From positions 122,849,001 to 122,913,000 of the forward strand of contig CM073886.1 of the NCBI GenBank assembly GCA_037176705.1: 64,000 bases of DNA. The letters run 5' to 3'. The first letter of the stretch is position 1, and the number at the start of each line of letters is the position of its first letter. This stretch comes from Molossus alvarezi. Taxonomy: Eukaryota > Chordata > Mammalia > Chiroptera > Molossidae. The notes under the pieces are model-generated. The model saw only the letters and a program-made list of their open reading frames with translations. It did no database searches and was not told the DNA's origin. Of the stretch, positions 33,040-43,930 are shown one piece after another. Both the position numbers and the translations under genes were made by a program.

Positions 33040-35150
33040 GGCTTTTCTGATTCGCTTTCTGACCTAAACACACATTAGTTGAGTCCCATTCTGGGCCAAC
33101 ACGGTCTCCAAATATCTGCTGGCTGAAGTCAGAGGCTTTGCATATCATGTATTACATGGCAGGCAATGAAGAAGGCTTCTGAGGCTGGCCGGCTCCTCAG
33201 TCCTAGGCTCCATTTCATGCTGTTGTAATATAATACCAGACGTGGGGTAGGCACATACATTCAAAATCCCAATTCCAGAGGCGTAAGATCACTTTATCAG
33301 GAACAGGTCAGGGGAGGTTGGGCTAACCTTACTTTTATCCAGATTTTCGAAAATGTACATGGGAAACCTAAGCAGGCACTCCCTTAGGTGCTAGTTGCCA
33401 GTGATCAGGGACCCAGCTCTCATTCCTTATCCCCAGAGACCCTTTTGGTGTTCCTTTTGTTGGTTAGGTACCACCAGAAGCAGCCAGAGCCTTCTTTTGT
33501 AGAGGATATGAGGAGGGCAGGTCCTTACATCCTGCACATGACTCTCCCTACAAATAAGTTTCATTCACACAGGGCATGAAATTAGCTCTACCTTTATGTA
33601 CTGAGTTTGGTATGTCTTTACTAAGCAGAAACCTGCTTTCCAGAAGCCACTGGCCCTGAGCTCAGTGGGACCTCTTTTATTTTATTAGCTGGAGCCAGGG
33701 AAAGTGTAAACAGGCTCAGTTTACATCCTTGTACCTCTTATTTTATGACTCATCCGGTTGTTGGGGAGTATGTGATCCTTAAGTAGCTGATACAGACAAT
33801 AGACAGGGGAAATATATGGGGGAAGAGCACATATTATTAAACTTAAAAGTCAAAGACCAGCCACTTTGGAGCTTTGTCAGTGAAGCTAGTGTGGGAGGAA
33901 ACTTGCTCTTACTAACGTAACCGTGATCTAAGATGAAGCAGAATGAAAAACATCCAAACGTACCTTAGCTGAAATTAGGATGCTCACTGTAGTTCTGCAG
34001 AATGTGCAGTGTCCTTTGATAGGTTCATGGTAGAAGATGGATTTGGAAGTGGGAGGGTGGAATAGGCTTAATCTATTTATCCTAGTTTAGCACTGTTTTT
34101 GGAAGTTGAGGGCAACACTAATCAGAATTCTAACCATGAACGCTTTCTTCATTTTCAGAGAGATTTTCACTGGGGATGGTCATGCCATCCAAGCACCTGC
34201 AATGATTTAGCGTTTGTTATGTGCTAGGCAAAGTACCGGACCCTGAGAATTGTGCCGATTGGGCTTTGGGGGGCTGCAAAGAGCAGATCCCGCTGAGTTC
34301 AGCCTAAGTGACCGGAGTTTGCTGTGGAAGCAAGGCTGCCCGGAATCTCCACCACTCAGCCACGTGTCTCCGAAAAGCCTTCCGGAAAGGCCACCCAGCC
34401 AGGCCTCACGAAAACTGGATTGAAGTTCAGGAACTGGAAGGTCATTCAGGGTACAGATCTGTGACTGGGTTATCTCGCTGCCCCCCAAGCGGCAGGCATC
34501 TGCCTCCGATCCCTACTAACAGACTTAGCAGCCACAGTGATTCAGCTCCTCTCTCTCTTGCTGTTTTTCTCCGGGTGTCTCTTGGCTTCTGCTCCTGCTA
34601 CCAACTGCTCAGCTCCCTGTTGATCTCACATTTAAACTCCTTCAGTGGAAGGATCTAATTGGCCCTGCTGGGCACTAACCAGGTGCTAGAGTTGGACTGA
34701 GCTTTTGTGTCAGGCCTCCTCTTGGGTTATGGGACACCCTGTAGCTCAGAAGACCTTGGTCAAGGCTAATCTAATCACCCATGTCCACTTTGTCGGGTCA
34801 CAGGGTGCAGAGCCTGGCCACCTTTTCCCAAGAAACTCCCTAGGGTTCCTACTTGCCTTTCGTCCAGAGGACTTGTGCACCTGGAGTTTAACAAACTTCT
34901 GTCTCTTATGAGACTCAAGGATGAATCTCAAAGATACAACTCCCGGCTCTTCATAAGCATGCCGTCTAGAGAGAGAGAGAGAGACAAGTAATCATAGGAT
35001 GAAATGATAACTACTCTAACAAATGTATGTATGAGCTGCTCAGGTCTTATCTCCACATGGACAGTGAAACCCTGGGGAGATAACAAAATATATCCATGTC
35101 TAGGCCCTATTCTTGGGCGAGTCAATGAGAATTTCTTGGGTGGTGGAGCC
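33040..35150. other. Region upstream of GDNF, nothing firm recognised
   Basis: No gene, RNA or young repeat is visible. Text near 34200-34250 resembles an old L2/MIR-class repeat. A short (GA)n lies at 34967-34984. Distal enhancers could be here but would need comparison with other species. Confidence 0.45.
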
Positions 35151-35167
35151 CAGGAGTTGGTACTTTT

Positions 35168-35184
35168 TTATATATTTATTTGGT

Positions 35185-35231
<47 letters not shown>

Positions 35232-35438
35232 TGTTCTTCATTGATTTTAGAGAGAGAGGAAAGGAGAGGGAGAGAGAGATAGAAACATCGATGAGAGAGA
35301 ACACTGATCGGCCACCTCCTGTATGCCCCCCGACTGGGGATCAGGTCCATGACCTGGGAATGTGCCCCGACCAAGAATCAAACCTGCAACCTCTTGGTGC
35401 ATGGGTCGATGCTCAACCACTGAGCCACAGCGGCTGGG
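35168..35438 (-). mobile_element. VES-like SINE with 17-bp target duplication and (TTTA)n tail
   Basis: CAGGAGTTGGTACTTTT occurs at 35151-35167 and again at 35439-35455. Between them the tail is an expanded (TTTA)n at 35179-35232, followed by CATTGATTTTAGAGAGAG, AACATCGATG, and reversed head CTGAGCCACAGCGGCTGGG. Confidence 0.93.
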
Positions 35439-35455
35439 CAGGAGTTGGTACTTTT

Positions 35456-35873
35456 AAACCGTTCCCCAGGTTGTTCTCTGTGCAGCAGAGTTGAGGTATC
35501 AATTAACTTGATTTATTTTCAATGATCATAATCACTTTCTGATTCTTTCTGGGAGCAAAACTAAGAGATTTGCTTATTTTGATAGGTTCTAGGACAGACT
35601 CTTCCAAAATATTAAATTCCTTTTGGAATACCACCAATTATCTTGAAACAGTAATATAAAGGAAAATGTAAAGTTTAACTTAGAGATAACGCAAATACTG
35701 CTAGTTCTGAAAGAACATTTATTTGCATTTTTACAATATTCAGGTGACTGCAGAAAAGGTCTAAAATTTTCAAGCTCCCCTACTACGGAGCCCAACATTT
35801 AAACGTACTGTGATCAATATTGACAAACATCTGCTCAGACTCGCCTTTACAGACAATGAAAAGCAGTTTCTTT
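35456..35873. other. Intergenic DNA between two young SINEs, nothing recognised
   Basis: AT-rich unique-looking sequence. Confidence 0.45.
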
Positions 35874-35889
35874 CAAAGTGAGTGCCAGG

Positions 35890-36160
35890 GCCCTGGCCGG
35901 TTTGGCTCAGCGGTTAGAGCGTCGGCCTGCGGTCCTGAGAGACCCGGGTTCGGTTCCCGCTGGGGGCGCGTGCCTCGGTTGCAGTTTGTCCCCGGCCCTG
36001 GTCGGTTGTGCGGGTGGCGGCCACTCGATGTGTTCCTTTCACATCGATGTTTCTCTCCCTCTCTCTGTTCCTCTCTCTCCCTCCCACTCTACCTGAACAA
36101 AAAATGGAAAAATGTCCTCGGGTGAGGATAAAAAAAAACAAAACAAACCAAAAAAATAAA
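35890..36160 (+). mobile_element. Young full-length VES SINE with perfect 16-bp target duplication
   Basis: CAAAGTGAGTGCCAGG is found at 35874-35889 and 36161-36176. The head is CCTGGCCGGTTTGGCTCAGC, then GGTTAGAGCGTC; the B box is GGGTTCGGTTCCC; the body is TC-rich; the tail is AATGTCCTCGGGTGAGGATA followed by A-rich sequence. It is the best reference copy in this window. Confidence 0.95.
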
Positions 36161-36176
36161 CAAAGTGAGTGCCAGG

Positions 36177-37417
36177 AAGCAAGTATTTGATGGGATAGGA
36201 GACGGCCTGATGTCACAATCTCAAAGCCCCCAGTGCTGACGCCGTAACTCTGCCTTGTCTTTTCTTGAGGAAACAAAGCTGTGTTTAGTTTGAAGGTGTC
36301 CCCAGCAAAGTCCAGAGAGAATAATTTGAAGCATCATTTTTACTTTGAATAGGTAGATGGTCCCATGATAAAGTCACAACAACACATTGCCAAGAATTCT
36401 CACACAAATTGTCCCTGGATCTCAGCCCTTTATCGGGAAAACCCTGCCTGAGAATCAGAAAGAGAGAAGCAGGCATCGTTCAAGCATTTCATCGCCACTT
36501 TCAGAAACAGGTTCCAAACCCTACCCGTTTCCCATTGCTCCATTGTTACCGCCTTCGCCGGAATTTGTTGTGGCTCTCTAACTGAAGGGTGTCGAGGAGG
36601 TGGGTGCTCTCTGTGCTTGAGGGTCTGCCAGTCCCGGGGAAGAGAAAACACAAACATAGTGATAAAAAACCCACAGGAGTAAGTAGTGCCGTATTTGGAA
36701 CTCGAATGAGGCCTCACTGGGGTAGGTAAGCAGAGGAGGGGGTTACCTGGGGGGCATTCTGGGCTGGGTGGAAGGTGTCTCTGGAGACTCTGCTGAGTGC
36801 TACAGCCTGTAGGGCTGTGGGCTGTGGGTCAGCCTTTGGCCATTCACAGAGCCTCCTCACTGGCTCCCAGTGGGGCTTTGCAGCTGCTTTGCCGATAGGG
36901 GCCAGGACCCCGGTCCCTGGACTCCCTCATAACGGGTCATGACGGCTGAAACAGAATCCATCACTTGAGCAGGGCAATTTCCTTTTCAAAGTCACCACTT
37001 TATTAGGCAGGGATTTGTTTCATGCTCGCTCGCTCTTTAACAGCCATTTTCACCAGTGATGCTATTACTCACACAGAAAAGATAAATTTGCTCTCCTTCA
37101 GAGCATTTAAAAAAAGGGGGGGGGGGTGCGAGTGGTGGACCGTAATGGCCTCTTTGTAAAGCGGTGGTAAGAGACAAATTCTTTGGAGCAAATTGTTTTC
37201 TCATGAGAAATCGGTTCTGACATTGACATGGTAGATTTATCGGTGATTTCCAGCAGTTTCTTTTATGAGGATCAGATTGCCTAATTATCATTCATTTTGT
37301 GTTTAGTTCTTGAGATAACTTTATGAACCTCCTTTTTTTTTCAGAAAGAAAACTTCAGTCCGGTAAGGTGGTAAGGACACCAGGTTTTGTTACTATGCAG
37401 ATGTTCTAAGGGCTCAG
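36177..37417. other. Intergenic, nothing recognised
   Basis: No named repeat or gene. A G run lies at 37118-37127. Frames are short. Confidence 0.45.
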
Positions 37418-37962
37418 GTGAGGGTCGGCAAGCTTTCTGTGAAGGGCAGGCATGTTCTGTACGGACAGTAAATGTTTTCGGCTCTGCGGCCACTCAGTCC
37501 CTGTCCTGACCCCACACCTCTACCCTTGCAGCACAAAAGCAGCTGTAGCTACTATATAAATGCGTGGACACGGCTGTGTACCCACTAAACCTTAGTTGTG
37601 GACACTGAAATTTGAATTTTCAGATGTCATGAAATATTCTTTTGATTTTTTCCCCCCAAACATTAAAAAAAAGTGAAAACTGACCTGGCTGGTTTGGCTC
37701 AGCAGTTAGAGCATCAACCTACTGACCCAAGGCTTGAGGGTTCGATTCCAGCCCTGGTCCGGGTCGTGTAGGAGGCAACCAATCAATGTGTCTCTCTCCT
37801 ATCGATGTTTCGCCCTCTCTCTTTCCCCCTCCCTCCCACTATCTCTAAGAATCAATGGAAAAATATCCTTGGGTAAGGATTAATAGCAAAATGTGAAAAC
37901 CGTTTTTAGCTCGTGGCCCATACTAAAGGAGGCGGGACTTGGTTCTAGTTTGCTGACTCCAG
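37418..37962. mobile_element. hAT-type non-autonomous element split by a SINE
   Basis: Left text GAGGGTCGGCAAGCTTTCTG, TGTTTTCGGCTCTGCGGCCA, AAAAGCAGCTGTAGCTACTA and CACGGCTGTGTACCCACTAA. Right end AGTTTGCTGACTCCAG is the inverted partner. It is the family with CAGGGGTCGGCAAACT-type ends. A SINE sits at 37683-37885. A second copy is at 42610-42925. Confidence 0.7.
37683..37885 (+). mobile_element. VES-like SINE inserted into the hAT element
   Basis: Head CTGGCTGGTTTGGCTCAGCA, B box GGTTCGATTCC, ATCGATGTTTCGCCCTCTC, tail AAATATCCTTGGGTAAGGAT. GTGAAAAC on both sides is a short target duplication. Confidence 0.88.
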
Positions 37963-38210
37963 CATAGTTGAACGTTGTCACTTGGAGGGGATGTGTCAGC
38001 TCTAGAATTATGAAAATCCAGGCCTGGACGAGACCTGAAGCTTCCGGTCCAGGCTCTTCATTCTACCAGGAGAGGAAACTGAGGCAGAGAGTGATTAAGG
38101 TAACTCTTGGATTGACACCTCCCTACTGTCCAAGAAAGAGCGGGATCAGAACACTCCTCTGGTGCGTGCACGCGCACGTGAGCGTGTATGTACGGTGCGA
38201 CAGGGAGTGC

Positions 38211-38230
38211 GGGGGGGGGGGGGGGGGGGA
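38211..38230. repeat. Poly(G) run
   Basis: About nineteen consecutive G after GTGC; its length may be unreliable in the assembly. Confidence 0.9.
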
Positions 38231-38378
38231 GTTGTGTCATCTTTCAAATTGTGATTTAGTATATTTTTTTGAGACAAGAAATGAATCAAAATACAGAGAA
38301 ATCAATTGGAATCTTTACTGGTGCGAGCGGCTGATGTCAGGCTGGAAGGTGAACAGGACTTAGTTGATTGTAGAGAAG

Positions 38379-39171
38379 AGCACTAAATAGATCTTTTTCC
38401 TCCTTGAAAAGCCATTATATTTCTGTGATTGGCTTTTAGAAAGCCGATATACAGGATCTCATCACAAAGGCACAGAGAGGTTTGAGTGGGGGATCGAGAT
38501 ACCTGCACCCTAGTTCTTTTCTGGGCCACCCGGGGTCTGTTGCAGAGTGTTGGAGCCCTTCCTAAAGAACTGAAACGCGCAGATGATGGTGAAGATACCG
38601 CCACAGGGGCCAGCTGGCTCTGGGACAAGGGCTCAGCATTTGCATTTTCAAGCCAAAACACTCCAAGGGGCCTCTTTGCCGTGTATTAATGTCACATCAC
38701 AGGCTTCAGTCTAGGCTCCCCTCCTCCCTAGAACAGATGAACTACTCGACCATTTCCAACTCTGGTGGCAAAACGATACAACAGCCTCCCCACCCTTCTT
38801 CAGCATGGGACACCCAATTAGTCAATTGATGAATCACATTCGTGTGTTTAGCAGAAGTATGTAGTCAATGTAAGTGTGAATTTTGTGGTCCTTTAGTTGT
38901 GTCAAACATCCCTCATGGAATTCACAGCAGGGATGAGACTAGGGGGAGGTAGCTGAGGCTTTTAATTTTGCATTGTAGGCACCTCACCCTGCCCCCAATG
39001 AATAGGAACTTCAAGCCCCAAATCCTGAAGCCCCTCATTAGGAGGATATCATGGCCATGATCAGGCAACTGGAGGCTCTCTCTCAACATATCCCTGTGCC
39101 TTTGTGATGTCTAAAAACCAATCACAGAAATATAATGGTCTTTTTATGGAGGAACAAATCGATTTAGTGCT
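38379..39171. repeat. Long imperfect inverted repeat (foldback), unexplained
   Basis: The arm at 38379-38486 (AGCACTAAATAGATC, CCATTATATTTCTGTGATTG, ATCACAAAGGCACAG) is repeated in reverse complement at 39083-39171 with about 85 percent identity by eye. The main difference is a 19-nt insertion in the left arm. The spacer is about 600 bp with no named repeat. It could be an old DNA transposon with long inverted ends or a local inverted duplication. Confidence 0.75.
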
Positions 39172-40254
39172 CTGGCCCTGACAAGCCACCGGGGCTTGGA
39201 AAACTCCTAGCATCCCTGGCCTCACCTACTTTTCTCTTCCTGCTTTTTCTCTCTCTCACTGGGACATTGTGTGAATAGATGAGATAATAAACCAGATTTT
39301 CTGAGTTTATAAATTACTCCCTGGGAAGCATTTATATCGCACGTATACTTTCTGGCCACTGGGGTCCTATTTGCGAAATTACAGGCCTCCTGCAGTGCTT
39401 TAAGTGGGACCCTCGTGACCCGAAAGAGTTAATGCCTCCCTCCAAGCAATTCACTTACTCTTGGGGCACATTTACACTCAGACAGGACCTGGCTGGCCAT
39501 CTGTGGAGTGCTTGGGGTTCTTTGATAGAACGTCGGCACGAGGAATGTAAGGAAGTAATATTATAACAGGCACATTTGCCATTTCTTAAGGAATCAATCC
39601 ATCGTGTAAGTTTTCCCAGGACACTTCTGTAAGGGGGGTCCTTCTTGCCCTTTCCAGAGTCACCCTCTGGCCAGCGGAGGCCAGTGCATAATATACCCAA
39701 CGTGGGGTTGGGGAGTCACATATTTGTAGGATGACTTCATCATTTGAAAAATAATGGGTGAAGGAATGGGAAGCACTTGTTCGAAGTCCGTGTGAAAAAC
39801 AAAAGCTAAAAGTAACATAACTATAATCAAGTGTCTGCTTTACAAGGTTGAACAGTAGGAATATGACTTAATACGATGGATCGATTTTTGTATACAAACA
39901 CACGAGCACTTACCTGTTCAGATGTATCAAAATGGTCACCCGAGGAGACTGTCTGCTTGTCCTAACAGGCAGCTATTGCTCAAAACACTTTCACGACGTG
40001 TGAATGGATTTGTTCATTCATTCAGGCTTCCCCCCTCCTAAGGTCCTGCGCTGGCCCTTGTTAAGGGACATAAAAAGGCGTGAGATAACATCCCTCTGTT
40101 CAGTCCTGGCATTTGTCTGGATGGGTTTAATTTTGGGCAAAGACCGAGTTTGTGAAATAAATGTAGTGAAAGAAGTGGGTGAAAAGCGAGAGAAGGTGGT
40201 TTAGAGACTGCCCGTCCGGTGTGGCTTGGAAACGGCTGCGCTGGCCTCAACCCT
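39172..40254. other. Intergenic, nothing recognised
   Basis: No gene or named repeat seen. Confidence 0.45.
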
Positions 40255-40735
40255 CACCCCTTCTCCGCATCCATGCTCCTCGCCACGTGCCTTTGCAGAT
40301 CCCTTACTAAAAAGGCGGTGTCCATTTCCCCCCCCCGAATGTGAACTGGCACCGTGACTTGTCTTGGCCGGTGGGGTGCAGCGGTAATGAGGATGTGCCG
40401 CCTTTGAGCCTGTGACCCAAGAGGCTAGCATGTTGCCATTTTCTCTCTGGAACCTCTGCCGTTACCATGAGAACATGCTTGGGCTAGCTTGACCAAGGGC
40501 GAGAGATGTGGAAAGAGCAGTGCCCCATTGGTCACGGCCAAGGTCAGCTTAGATCAGCAGAGCACCAGCTGACTCCCCCGTGCCCACCTCAGACCCGTCT
40601 GTGAGCCTGTGCAGATGGCAGGGTTGCCTTTCTGACCAGCCAGGATAAGTGAGCAGCATATACTTCTTGTATGCTTCTGGGATTCTGTGGTGGTTCCTTA
40701 GCACGGTTACGGGGTAGATAACTGATACAGCTTGT
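40255..40735 (+). repeat. Probable MLT1-like (ERVL-MaLR) LTR
   Basis: GTGAACTGGCACCGTGACTT, GTCTTGGCCGGTGGGGTGCA, TCTCTGGAACCTCTGCC, TACCATGAGAACATGCTTGG and a terminal AGATAACTGATACAG follow the order of a diverged mammalian MaLR LTR. No internal retroviral sequence is visible. Confidence 0.5.
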
Positions 40736-42609
40736 ATACCGACTCCGAAAGAGGAGCTCCCTATGTGAGCAGGAACAACATCCCGGAATAAGTGGTGTCT
40801 CCAGGGGACGGCTGGGAGGCTGTAACCTATGCTTGGGGATTTGCGTCCCAGTGTTTACTGGGCGTCCTTCCTCTGTTCCTACTGTACTGCACACTCATGG
40901 TACTCGATTGTTTGTATGCATCCCACATGTTCTGCAGGGGCAGGAGTCACTTCTTCCTTTTTGCATCTTTAGCATCTAACACATAAATGGTATAAAGCAT
41001 TGTGTGCTTTTAGTAACTTTGGTCTATCCACAACATGTAGCATTTGGTATGTAATATGTAATCTTAAAAACCGAATGGCTGGATTATACATGCACGTGTT
41101 ACACCTTTCGAAAGACGTGAAGGTATTTTCAGTGATAAGTGATCCCTTCTCTCAGGCCATCCACTTCCCTGGTAATGCAATTGGTAAACTCTCAACTCTT
41201 CCAGAGAATATGCAGTCATAAAAATAAACCTTTTGTCTAGGAAAGAAAGAACATTTTCGACCTTGGTATTTTTAAAAATCTGCACATTGTACAATCCCTT
41301 TTCTTTTGCCTCCAAGAGGGTGGGCCTCTTGCATGTAACCCGTAGGTTCTCTGCTAGGTTGGGGAGCCCCCCGCCCCCCGCCACTGCCCCCAGAGTCTGT
41401 TCCTTTCCGATTCGGCAGCTTTCCCTCAGCTTGTGTTAAGGTTTGCACACTGCTGGGGCTAACACAGCCGCTGGTGTGTACTGCTCTGCCTGTGTGCTTC
41501 TGTCACGAGATGTCAGCTCAGCTCCAGGAGCAGGGCAGTTACTACGGGACCGGGCAACAGGGAGCAGAGAACCTCAAAACACGGGCCTCTCTGGGGGACG
41601 GAGTCAGGAGTTCTGAAGCCCTGAAAAGAACCTTTTACCCTGGAGAACCCTTTGATGAGAGTAAGGTGAGTGTAATTTAAAATGGAAACTCTTCAAGGAA
41701 TCTTGACAAACCAGTGTGTTGCTTCTTCTTTATAACAATGCAAAGATCTGCAGATGGGCAAAACCGTGCTGGTGTCACCATGCGGGCTGGAAGAAAGCCA
41801 GCATTGTGTCTTTTAAGGCACGTTCCGGGGGTTCTATGAAGTGGTTTAAACCAAAGCCACAGAAATGAGAAAACACTTATTTTCCAATGAATTTTAGTAG
41901 ACTGCCGACTCCTATCATTTGTGTTAAAGATGCATACTTAAAAAAAAAACTATTTTAACAAGTAAATGGTTTAAAACGATTCTTCCTCATGATTCATGGA
42001 ATTTCAGATTCAACAAAATATGTGGTAGGTGCCGTTCTAAGGGTGAGCGTGTATAATTTCTCGTCCAGACATCGCTCATTAACTAGTATGATGTTGCACC
42101 GAACAAAACGAGAAGACGGTTAGGAAATCAAATGATGTATTTATTTTACATCTGCCTTTGCTAGTTTGCAGAGTCTCGATCTGCATGACACAGTTCCCCA
42201 GAATCTCCCGTCTTCCCACCGGATTGCGTAAGGTTCATTGACACACACGGGACGGCCACTCTCAGAGATGAACTACTGCCGTGTGGCATGCCTGGGATGT
42301 CAGCTTTCTCTTTATGATCAAGGGCCTGTTTCATCAAAACATGGTTTCAAACAGATGTGTTCTGGTGTTTACTGAGGGGAGAATTTAAGCCAGACTGATT
42401 AATTAGCAGTTAGTCAAGATGTTTCCCTGCCCCTCTCTGCGTAGTCTGGGCTTTATGAAGCTGTCAGTAGGTTCAGTTCAGATGATGAAAAAAATGACAG
42501 CAAACCCAACCTCAGATCACTATGCTAGCATGTGAAATATAGAGTCCTAATCCCTCTACCTGGTTTTTATTGGGACGTGAGTTCCTTTGAGTGTGCGTGA
42601 CAGGACTAG
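40736..42609. other. Intergenic, no confirmed gene
   Basis: 40890-40985 resembles an L2 3' end (GCAGGGGCAGGAGTCACTTC, TAGCATCTAACACAT). A possible isolated exon-like frame is at 41510-41665 and is discussed as a finding. An A run is at 41941-41949. Confidence 0.45.
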
Positions 42610-42925
42610 CAGGGGTCGGAATACTTGCTCTGGAAAGGGCAGGTAGTAAAAAGTTTAGGTTTTGTGGGCCACACAGTCTATCACTGGGCTCGACTCTGCA
42701 ACCGCAGTACCAGAGCAATTGTAGACAATGTGTAAACAGATACGCATGGCTCGATCCCAATAAAAGTTACTTATGGACATTAAAATTTGAATTTCACATA
42801 CTTTTAATATGTCACAAAATATTATTTTCTTTAGATTTTTGTCCAGCCGTTTAAAAATGAAAAAAAAAAATTCTTAGTTTGCCAGCTGTATATTTGGCTC
42901 ATGGACCGTAATTTGCCTGCCCTTG
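42610..42925. mobile_element. hAT-type non-autonomous element, second copy
   Basis: Starts CAGGGGTCGGAATACTTGCT and has AGTTTAGGTTTTGTGGGCCA, CACAGTCT, AATTGTAGACAATGTGTAAA and CCCAATAAAAGTTACTTATG. Ends GTAATTTGCCTGCCCTTG, the inverted partner of the start. Confidence 0.78.
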
Positions 42926-42987
42926 ATAAAGAGTCTCGCATTAGTTTTAGTCCTGGTTCTTTAAAAAAAAATAGAAGGTTAATTCTT

Positions 42988-43239
42988 TTTTTTTTTTTTC
43001 CTAGTCTCACCAGAGGACATTTTTCCATTTTTTGTTCAGATAGAGTGGGGGGTGGGGGAGAGAGAGAGAGAGAGAGAAATATCGACATTAAAGAGACACA
43101 CAGAGTGGTTGCCACCTGCACAACCCAACCAGGGCCAGGGACAAACTGCTACTGAGGTACATGCCCTTAGCGGGAACTGAACCTGGGTCTCTCTGGACTG
43201 CAGGCCACTGTTCTAACTGCTGAGCCAAACCTGCCAGGG
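42988..43239 (-). mobile_element. VES-like SINE
   Basis: Reversed tail CTCACCAGAGGACATTTTTC, GA-rich body, ATCGACATTAAAGAGACACA, and reversed head GCTGAGCCAAACCTGCCAGG. Approximate flanks are GGTTAATTCTTTT and GGCTAATTCCTT. Confidence 0.88.
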
Positions 43240-43256
43240 TGGCTAATTCCTTAAAT

Positions 43257-43447
43257 TTTTTTTTTCTTTATTGATTTTTAGAATGAGAGAGAGAGGTAGA
43301 AACATTGATGAGAGAGAACACTGATTGCCTCCTGCTTGCCCCCCAGTGGGGATCAGGCCCACAAGCTGGGCATGTGCCCTGAACAGAACCCGGGTCTCTC
43401 CGGTCCAAGGGCTGACGCTCTAACCGCTGAGCCAAACCGGCCAGGGC
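43257..43447 (-). mobile_element. VES-like SINE
   Basis: CTTTATTGATTTTTAGAATG, AACATTGATG, TGCCTCCTGCTTGCCCCCCA, and reversed head CTGAGCCAAACCGGCCAGGG. Confidence 0.88.
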
Positions 43448-43691
43448 TAGACTCATTCTTTTTAAATCTTAGTTCTATATTTGTAAAACAAGGGATAATA
43501 GTAGTTGCACCATCTCTTCCTAGGATCGTTGGCAGGACTAAATGAAGCAATAAATAGGAAAGTATTTTGAAGAGGAAGTGCTGTGCTCAGATAAGATATT
43601 GACTATGTTAGGACTTGTATCAAGAATGTGTTTGGTTAAAGGAAGTTTAGAACTGGATTAACACTGGCTTAAACCCATACAAACCTTAAAA

Positions 43692-43889
43692 ATTTTTTTT
43701 TGCCTCTTTTAAAAAAATCTTTTATTGATTGATTTGAGACAGAGAGAGAGAGGAAGACAGAGAGAGAGAGAAGCATCATATTGTTGTTTCACTTTATGAT
43801 TCATTGGTTGCTTCTTATCTGTGCCCTGATCCAAGATCAAACCCACAACCTTGGTGTATTGGGACAACATTAACCAACTGAGTGACTTG
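43692..43889 (-). mobile_element. VES-like SINE, diverged
   Basis: TCTTTTATTGATTGATTTGA, GA-rich body, TCATTGGTTGCTTCTTATCT, GATCAAACCCACAACC, and decayed head CAACTGAGTGACTTGGC. It directly abuts the tail of an L1 copy. Confidence 0.75.
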
Positions 43890-43891
43890 GC

Positions 43892-43930
<39 letters not shown>

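Noticed and set aside
35903..35965. tRNA gene-like A and B boxes (TGGCTCAGCGG, GGTTCGGTTCC)
   Set aside because: They belong to a SINE head with a target duplication and tail. No acceptor stem pairing or cloverleaf is present. The same holds for the other SINE copies.
40255..40735. Possible complete endogenous retrovirus next to the MLT1-like LTR
   Set aside because: No gag, pol or env similarity is visible nearby and no second LTR was found; only a solitary old LTR is supported.
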